The notes under the pieces were generated by a model. The model did not search any database, had not been told where the DNA came from, and was given only the letters and a program-made list of their open reading frames with translations. Below are positions 58,856-64,000 of a DNA stretch of 64,000 nucleotides, one piece after another. The DNA is from Euglena gracilis. Its lineage: Eukaryota; Euglenida; Euglenophyceae; Euglenales. How positions within the stretch are numbered: position 1 is the first letter of the stretch; each line of letters begins with the position of its first letter. The translations under genes and the position numbers were made by a program. The stretch spans positions 51,985,384 through 52,049,383 of the forward strand of contig CP154955.1 in assembly GCA_039621445.1 (NCBI GenBank), read 5' to 3'.

Positions 58856-58984
58856 CGGTCCAATGCAGAACCCCAGCACCGTCCTCCATCCCATCAGCCC
58901 CGTCGTAGTCCCATGCTTGGCGTCGTGTCGTGGAGCGTCCACGTGTCTCTCCGTTTACCCGCGGTGGAGTGGCTGACGCCCGCG
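58856..58984 (+). CDS. Gene 2 candidate exon
   Basis: After CCCCCAG, 43 codons in phase 0 end at GTGAGG: SPMLGVVSWSVHVSLRLPAV then EWLTPA. The minus strand is also open here. An acceptor at CATCAG inside would shorten it in the same phase. Confidence 0.3.
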
Positions 58985-59928
58985 GTGAGGTCCACCAGGG
59001 AATCCTTCTCCGGTGCCTGGCGTCCCAGAAGGAGTTCTCCGCGGGGACCTCGCCCCGAGGCTCAGCCCAAGCCCAGGGCTAACCTGGAAGCCCTGGCAGC
59101 CCCAACCCCACAGGATGGGTGTGGAGTGGGTGTGAGGCGGCTGCCTCCCGCCCGGTCTTTCCAGCACCCCCACCTGGGAAGCCGTGACCTCTGGGTTGGG
59201 ATATGCATGGGGCCGCTGGAAAGAGGGGTGGGTGGGCTGCCTTTTGGCACATTTCTGGAATGCTATTATTTTCTGTGAATATGCCAGATTTCAATGTCCC
59301 CCTCCCATTTTATTTTTGCAAACCCCAAAACAATTGAGAAGCGGCATTTTCCGCCGCATTTGAAAAGGTGTGCTCTTGGGGAAACGGCCAGGTGGGCCAG
59401 TCCACGTCCACAACTCGTTCTGGGCCCAAATGACGTTGCGGGGGCAGGGGCCAAAAAGATTTGTCCGACAAGGGGCAAAGTTATTTGACGAGGGGCAAAG
59501 TTATTTGAGGAGGGTGGGTTGTTGCTTCGGGTTTTTTTTATGATTTCTCGCCAAATCTTCGAGGTTAAATCCGACCTCAAAATGCTTCTCCTGTCCTTCT
59601 TCACTTGTCCTATCTTTCTAAATTGCAAAAGGAGATATGCAAAAAAAAATTTTACAATTGACAATTCCAATTTTTTGCAATTCTCAAGCTTTTTGCCGAA
59701 ATGAACACAATTCTTGGAATGTGAAGTTTTGGAATGTGAACGGACACCATTCAGGGGCTTTTTTAAAAACAAAAATAAGGAAAGAGTGCCTTTTGAGGTG
59801 AATTGCCTTGATCTAACAGAGCAATACCTCCTGGCCATCAATTCCCAGACACCTCCACATTTTGAGACATTCGGATGGGGTTGTGGAGCAAAATCCTATG
59901 GGGGGGTTTGTTTTTACCCAGCTTCCAG

Positions 59929-59963
59929 CTCATCCCTGTACCTGTGTATTGTATGTTCCACGT
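59929..59963 (+). CDS. Gene 2 exon before 45-nt intron
   Basis: After GCTTCCAG the frame LIPVPVYCMFHV ends at a perfect GTAAGT donor, phase 2. The intron 59964-60008 is exactly 45 nt with a pyrimidine-rich end (CTCCTCGCACTGTCCTAG). Confidence 0.45.
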
Positions 59964-60008
59964 GTAAGTCGATCTCCCCCATCCTCCTTTCTCCTCGCAC
60001 TGTCCTAG

Positions 60009-60072
60009 GGATATCATTGGCTCTGTGGTGTTTGGGGGGTTGGATGTGGCAGAATTTTTTTTAAGATTAGTT
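60009..60072 (+). CDS. Gene 2 exon after 45-nt intron
   Basis: Phase 2 in, matching the previous donor; reads DIIGSVVFGGLDVAEFFLRL then V, ending at GTAATT, phase 0. With the previous exon it forms a hydrophobic stretch that could be a membrane segment. Confidence 0.45.
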
Positions 60073-60085
60073 GTAATTCATATTC

Positions 60086-60175
60086 TCACACCCACATCAA
60101 CACCAACACCAACACCCACACCCACACCCACACACCTACACACCCACACACCCACACCACCACCACCACATCATT
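60086..60175. repeat. CACACC/CAACACC repeats
   Basis: Short tandem CACCAACACC, CACACCCACA and CCACCACC units at the start of the intron after the preceding exon. Confidence 0.85.
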
Positions 60176-60303
60176 CTCACTCATTCACTCGCCCACCCAC
60201 CCAGTGGGGTGAGTGTCTTAACCCCCCCCATTAGTAGCCCCCCGGGGCTACTATTCGGTCATTCTGCGGAAAACTTGAGGGGGGGAGGCTTCTTATTGAG
60301 TGC

Positions 60304-60500
60304 CCTTTGTCCAAAGTAAAAACCTTCGGCCGGCAGCCGATCCAGGGATCGAACGGGGTCCAAATTTAAAAATTTGCACAACGCATTTTTTCGAGTTTTG
60401 GGTGGATAAGCCATGTTTCAAGGATACCAGATATCAATTTTGTTCCCGATGTCGACCTGTTTTCATGGAGATTTTTCGAGTTTTTCACCATTTTTCAGAA
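60304..60500 (+). mobile_element. GGCGGTCCTTAAGG-family element (diverged copy)
   Basis: Keeps CGGCCGGCAGCCGATCC, GGGATCGAACGGGGTCC, GGGTGGATAAGCCATG, GGATACCAGATATCA and GATGTCGACCTG in family order. The ends are lost. Confidence 0.55.
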
Positions 60501-60642
60501 AAAAATTGGTCAACTTTGTCGGCCTGCTTGGTGGGGGGGCTGTTATTTGGATTTTTGGCAGGAATCCCGAGGGGGGGGGTCTTCTATTTGGGGGGGGGGG
60601 GTTATTTGGGGGGGGAACTTGTAATTGGGGGGTTTAGCCAAG

Positions 60643-60723
60643 TGCCTTGTGGCACGGAAAGAAGAGGGCGGGCGCCGCAACTCGGCACAAGGCTATCTCA
60701 TCTGCAACGACCCTGGATTTCGA
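60643..60723 (+). CDS. Gene 2 exon
   Basis: After TTAGCCAAG, 27 codons CLVARKEEGGRRNSAQGY then LICNDPGFR, ending at GTTTGT; phase 0 both sides, matching 60072. The codon pattern looks like real protein, but no family is recognised. Confidence 0.5.
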
Positions 60724-60838
60724 GTTTGTTTTCAAGACAAAAACGAACGCCAGCCCTGCATTTGTTCTTTGCACAGTGCATTGTGTGGATTTGTGGGTTT
60801 GACATTTTTGGCTTTCCTGTTCCTGCTTCTTTTCCCCT

Positions 60839-60881
60839 GTGCGTGCGTGCATGCGTATGTGTGTGTGTGTGCGTGCGTGTG

Positions 60882-60954
<73 letters not shown>

Positions 60955-60960
60955 GTGTGT

Positions 60961-60992
<32 letters not shown>

Positions 60993-60993
60993 C
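60839..60993. repeat. (GTGC)n and (TG)n microsatellite
   Basis: A GTGC tract (about 60880-60950) flanked by TG runs. Confidence 0.97.
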
Positions 60994-63900
60994 TGCACAT
61001 GTGGGTGTGGGTGTGTGGGTGGGTGAGTGAATGGGTGGGTATGGGTGTGGGTTGGTGGTACGTCCCCCCCCCCCTGTGTGTACTGTTGTCTGTTCTTCTT
61101 TCGGCGTCGTTTTCCTTCTTCTGGCCTGCGTTGGTTTTTGCCTCTGAGCCTTTCTTGTCCTTAGAAGGAGGGGACGAATGCAAGGATGCGTCCTAAGCAG
61201 GCGCAAACACGTTTTTTTGCGGTTTTTTTTCTTCGATTTTGACAAAAGTTTTTTTGCGGGGTTTTTGATTTTTGTGTCGCATTTTTCAAGGCCCTGCAAC
61301 CTCGGACACCCATCACCCATCCGCTCACCTGTCTGACAACTACAAAATCTATTTTTAAATGTTTGTGTGAATCGTCATTGTATGCTTTACGAGCCTCCAG
61401 GAGTTTGGTCGGTCCCACAGGGTGAACCCATTCCCCCACCCCATTTACAAACACCGTCCAACCTCCCCCCCCCCCCGATGGAATGGTCTCCTCTCTGTCC
61501 TGCCACACCGATCGCGAACCGCTCTGACCGATGGCGTGTCGCCACAGTGTGATTGCATGTCGTGAACGAAGTGGAATCAGCCAGAGTGAGCGAAGGAGAA
61601 CTGAAAGAAATGTCTGAACCTTCTGCTCGGAAACCGCACACTCGCTAAAATTGCTAAAAATTGGAAGGCCAATGAAGAATCAGAAGCTGATGGGCACCAA
61701 TTGGGAGTTTGGCATCGAGATCAAGATTGAATTACTATGAATGATGAACCATTCAAAATTGGTGGTTGTCAAATTTTGGGAGTTGGGAGATTGACTGGTA
61801 AAGAACGGATTACGGTTGCCTCCGATCTCTGGGCGCCACCAATAGTGTGGAGGTGTTGGAGCCTGCCAAATTATTTGTGCCATCCTTTTGGGGTGTTTTG
61901 TGTTCAAAAAGCCACCCATGTCCGCAATCAACGTGCTCTTTTAGGCCAAACATGCATTTATGGTGTCGGAAAAAATGTCTTGTTATTAGGGCTAGGGTTG
62001 TTTTTTTTTTTTGAGCTGGGGGGGACCCTCCCCCCGGGGGGGGGGGGGGGGCCCGCCAGCCAGCCAGCACCTTTTTTCCATGTAGCACCTCCCAGCCGGA
62101 CTGTGGACCCCCCGGGGGGTCCGCTGAAATAGAGTTCAGGCCCCCCTGGACCCCCGCACCCCCTGGGGGGGGGGGTCCAGCCAGCTCCTTTTTTTCTGCC
62201 AGCAACTTTTCCAGCCGGCCTGCTGGAACCCCCCAAAGGGGTCCTTAAGAAAACCCTGATAATGGAGCCCATTTTTTAATCTATTTTTATTCGCCTATTT
62301 ATTTCTTCTTTCTGTTCTATTTTTATTATTTATTTATTATCGATTGTTGAATTATTTAATAAAATAATTAATGATTTGTAATTTAGTTATTGTTTGTTTA
62401 TCAATTAAATTATTGGCATTGAATCTCCACTTCGCCAAAGGTGCTCTCCCCTGGGGGGGGGGGGATTTGTTCTTTCATTTGCCCTCTCCCTTCCGCCTCA
62501 CAGCTCCCTGTGGTGGCACAGCAGCAGGGTCAAGATCCATCCGCCAGTCGGTGCGATTCTAATTCGTTCGGCCCCATTTTTTCATCTTTGCAGAAGTGTC
62601 AAGGAAAGGGGGAACTTGAAATCAAATTTTAATACAGGGAAAAGGTGTGAAATTTTCCACATTCAAGTCATTACACAACTTTGCGACATTTACACAGTTT
62701 CGGGAGTTTATTTTCGGATCGGCCGGTGAACCTGAGTACTTGTATTTGCTGACTCCGCAGCTGACAACCTCCTGGGGGGGGGGGGGCACGTACACAGCCA
62801 AACAGGGTCAGAGGCGAAAAAACGCGCCAGGCCATAAGAAGGGATGTAAGGCAACAGGGGGGGGGGTATGTCGTCAGGGTGGTATGGTGGGATGGTAGGT
62901 TGGTTTGTCATAAGGGTTAGGGTCAGCCAGGCGATGAGCCTGGGGGGGGGGGGGCTTTTCACTCACCGGCTGCCCTCTGACCCAGACCGCGTGGGACATG
63001 CGCCCGGGCAGTCCCTAATGCCCCCGACCCCAGACGAACCGTTTTCTCGCCCGTCTGCGCATTTCCCGCCTGTCCGTTCTGTCGCAAAGCATGGCATGTC
63101 CCCTCCAGGAAGTGGTCACCTCCCTAACCACCGAGAAGTTGGGGGGGGGGGTTGGTGAGTTGTGGTCAGGGCGGGGTTCAAAATGAGAAGATGACTAGAT
63201 CTCACAATTCACCCCAACCCCATGTTGACCATACCCTGGCCAAACCCAAACGATGTGCCAAATGCCAAACCAAACCCCTCAAGGCCCTCTAGTCTCTTAT
63301 TTGGAATGTCCCTTTCCACCCCCTGCTTGACTTCCACATTGGACGGTACTTCAAGAAGGGGGGCGCTTTTCCATTCGGGGGGGACAGCATTTTTCTTGGG
63401 TGGCCTGAAATGTTTGTGGTTGCAGTTTTGATGCTTCGATGCCAATGTGAAACAATTCTGCAGACCCCCGTGTTCGAATTTTGACCCCAAAATAGCAAAC
63501 TTCGAAACATGCCCCCCCCAAAAAAACACACGGGGTGCTAATTTTCGAGCAATTTGGACGAAGATTTTTGGTGCCAAAAGGCCCAAAAAAATCCAGCATA
63601 TATATAGACAAATGCGCAGATGGGCCCGGAAGTATACCGAGGGCTTTTGAACACAAACTTTCTTTTACGGGTGGGGGGGGGGGGGGCGGGCTCACAAGGT
63701 CTTTTTGCTTCGCCCTCAGTGTCCCTTCCTCCCTTGTCGGTTTGCCTCCAGGGAGTACGAGAGCAGGGGTTCTCTTAAGGACCCCCCGGGGGGGGGGGGG
63801 GCCAGCCCCCGGCTGGCAAAAAGGCTGCTGGCTGGAACTGAGCTGCCGGCTGGACCCAGGGGTGTCCGGGGCTGGGGGGGGCTGGGCTGGGCTGGGTCGA

Positions 63901-64000
63901 TGAAAACCAAAATTTTCTAAAACATTTTTGCCTCCTCGACACTTTCATGGGTGGTTGGTGGCGCAAAGGTCGGGCACCTCAGGCTCCGCACTTTGCCATT
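60994..64000. other. No confident gene; foldback repeats and weak exon candidates
   Basis: A 44-codon open frame after CAAG (61291-61425, ends TGA) and short stretches after good acceptors at 62503 (LPVVAQQQGQDP) and 63109 (EVVTSLTTEKL, GTGAGT donor at 63155) might be further exons of gene 2, but each has a competing frame. CCAGCCAGCACCTTTTTT/C-run foldback repeats occupy 62010-62250 and 63770-63890. AT-rich DNA lies at 62280-62420. Confidence 0.35.

Overview
This window is eukaryotic nuclear DNA. It carries short, GC-rich exon fragments in long non-coding stretches, split by GT...AG introns, with very large microsatellites, inverted-repeat mobile elements and many C-run/G-run homopolymers. 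There is no bacterial-style operon, rRNA, CRISPR array or recognisable tRNA gene. The extreme G/C preference at third codon positions of the best exons suggests a unicellular alga or other protist, but I cannot assign a species. All exon calls rest on reading-frame, family-motif and splice-phase reasoning without transcript evidence.

Main locus (about 13.97-49.56 kb, + strand). I read this as one gene of roughly 30 exons spread over about 35.6 kb. The first part (14-33.7 kb) encodes at least a dozen ankyrin repeats, close to one repeat per exon. The middle (34.6-41.4 kb) has small GC-rich exons, two of which join in phase to give a cysteine pattern like a ZZ-type zinc finger. The end (43.4-49.56 kb) encodes an arginine-type ADP-ribosyltransferase (ART) domain: helical N-part, VYRG motif, FSSTS motif, C-terminal EVLF strand, and a short tail to a TGA. 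Most GT/AG sites in the ART part agree in phase. The inferred product is an ankyrin / Cys-rich / ART protein, with ankyrin repeats as likely target-binding scaffold and ART as catalytic module. A minority of junctions lack usable GT or AG, so the locus may be a diverged gene, use non-canonical introns, or be partly decayed.

Flanking genes. At 4.5-4.7 kb a Trp/Arg/Glu-rich exon pair is separated by a 45-nt intron. At 57.7-60.7 kb a second + strand gene of unknown function has phase-matched exons, a possible 15-nt microexon and another 45-nt intron.

Mobile and repetitive DNA. 10.1-12.1 kb: a decayed pogo/CENP-B-type DNA transposon with a multiply frameshifted minus-strand transposase. Non-autonomous inverted-repeat elements include a 0.3-kb foldback family with 9-bp target duplications (three copies), a 289-bp element with an 8-bp duplication, a 705-bp mariner-like element, a GGCGGTCCTTAAGG-ended family (at least five copies), and a CCCGGGAAACTGTCA-ended family. 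Simple-sequence DNA includes a 5.4-kb (GGAT)n block, a 2.4-kb almost T-free (CAA)n block, several (TATATG)n, (TG)n, (TATG)n and (TA)n tracts and several minisatellites. Most long open frames in the window are products of these repeats and are not genes.
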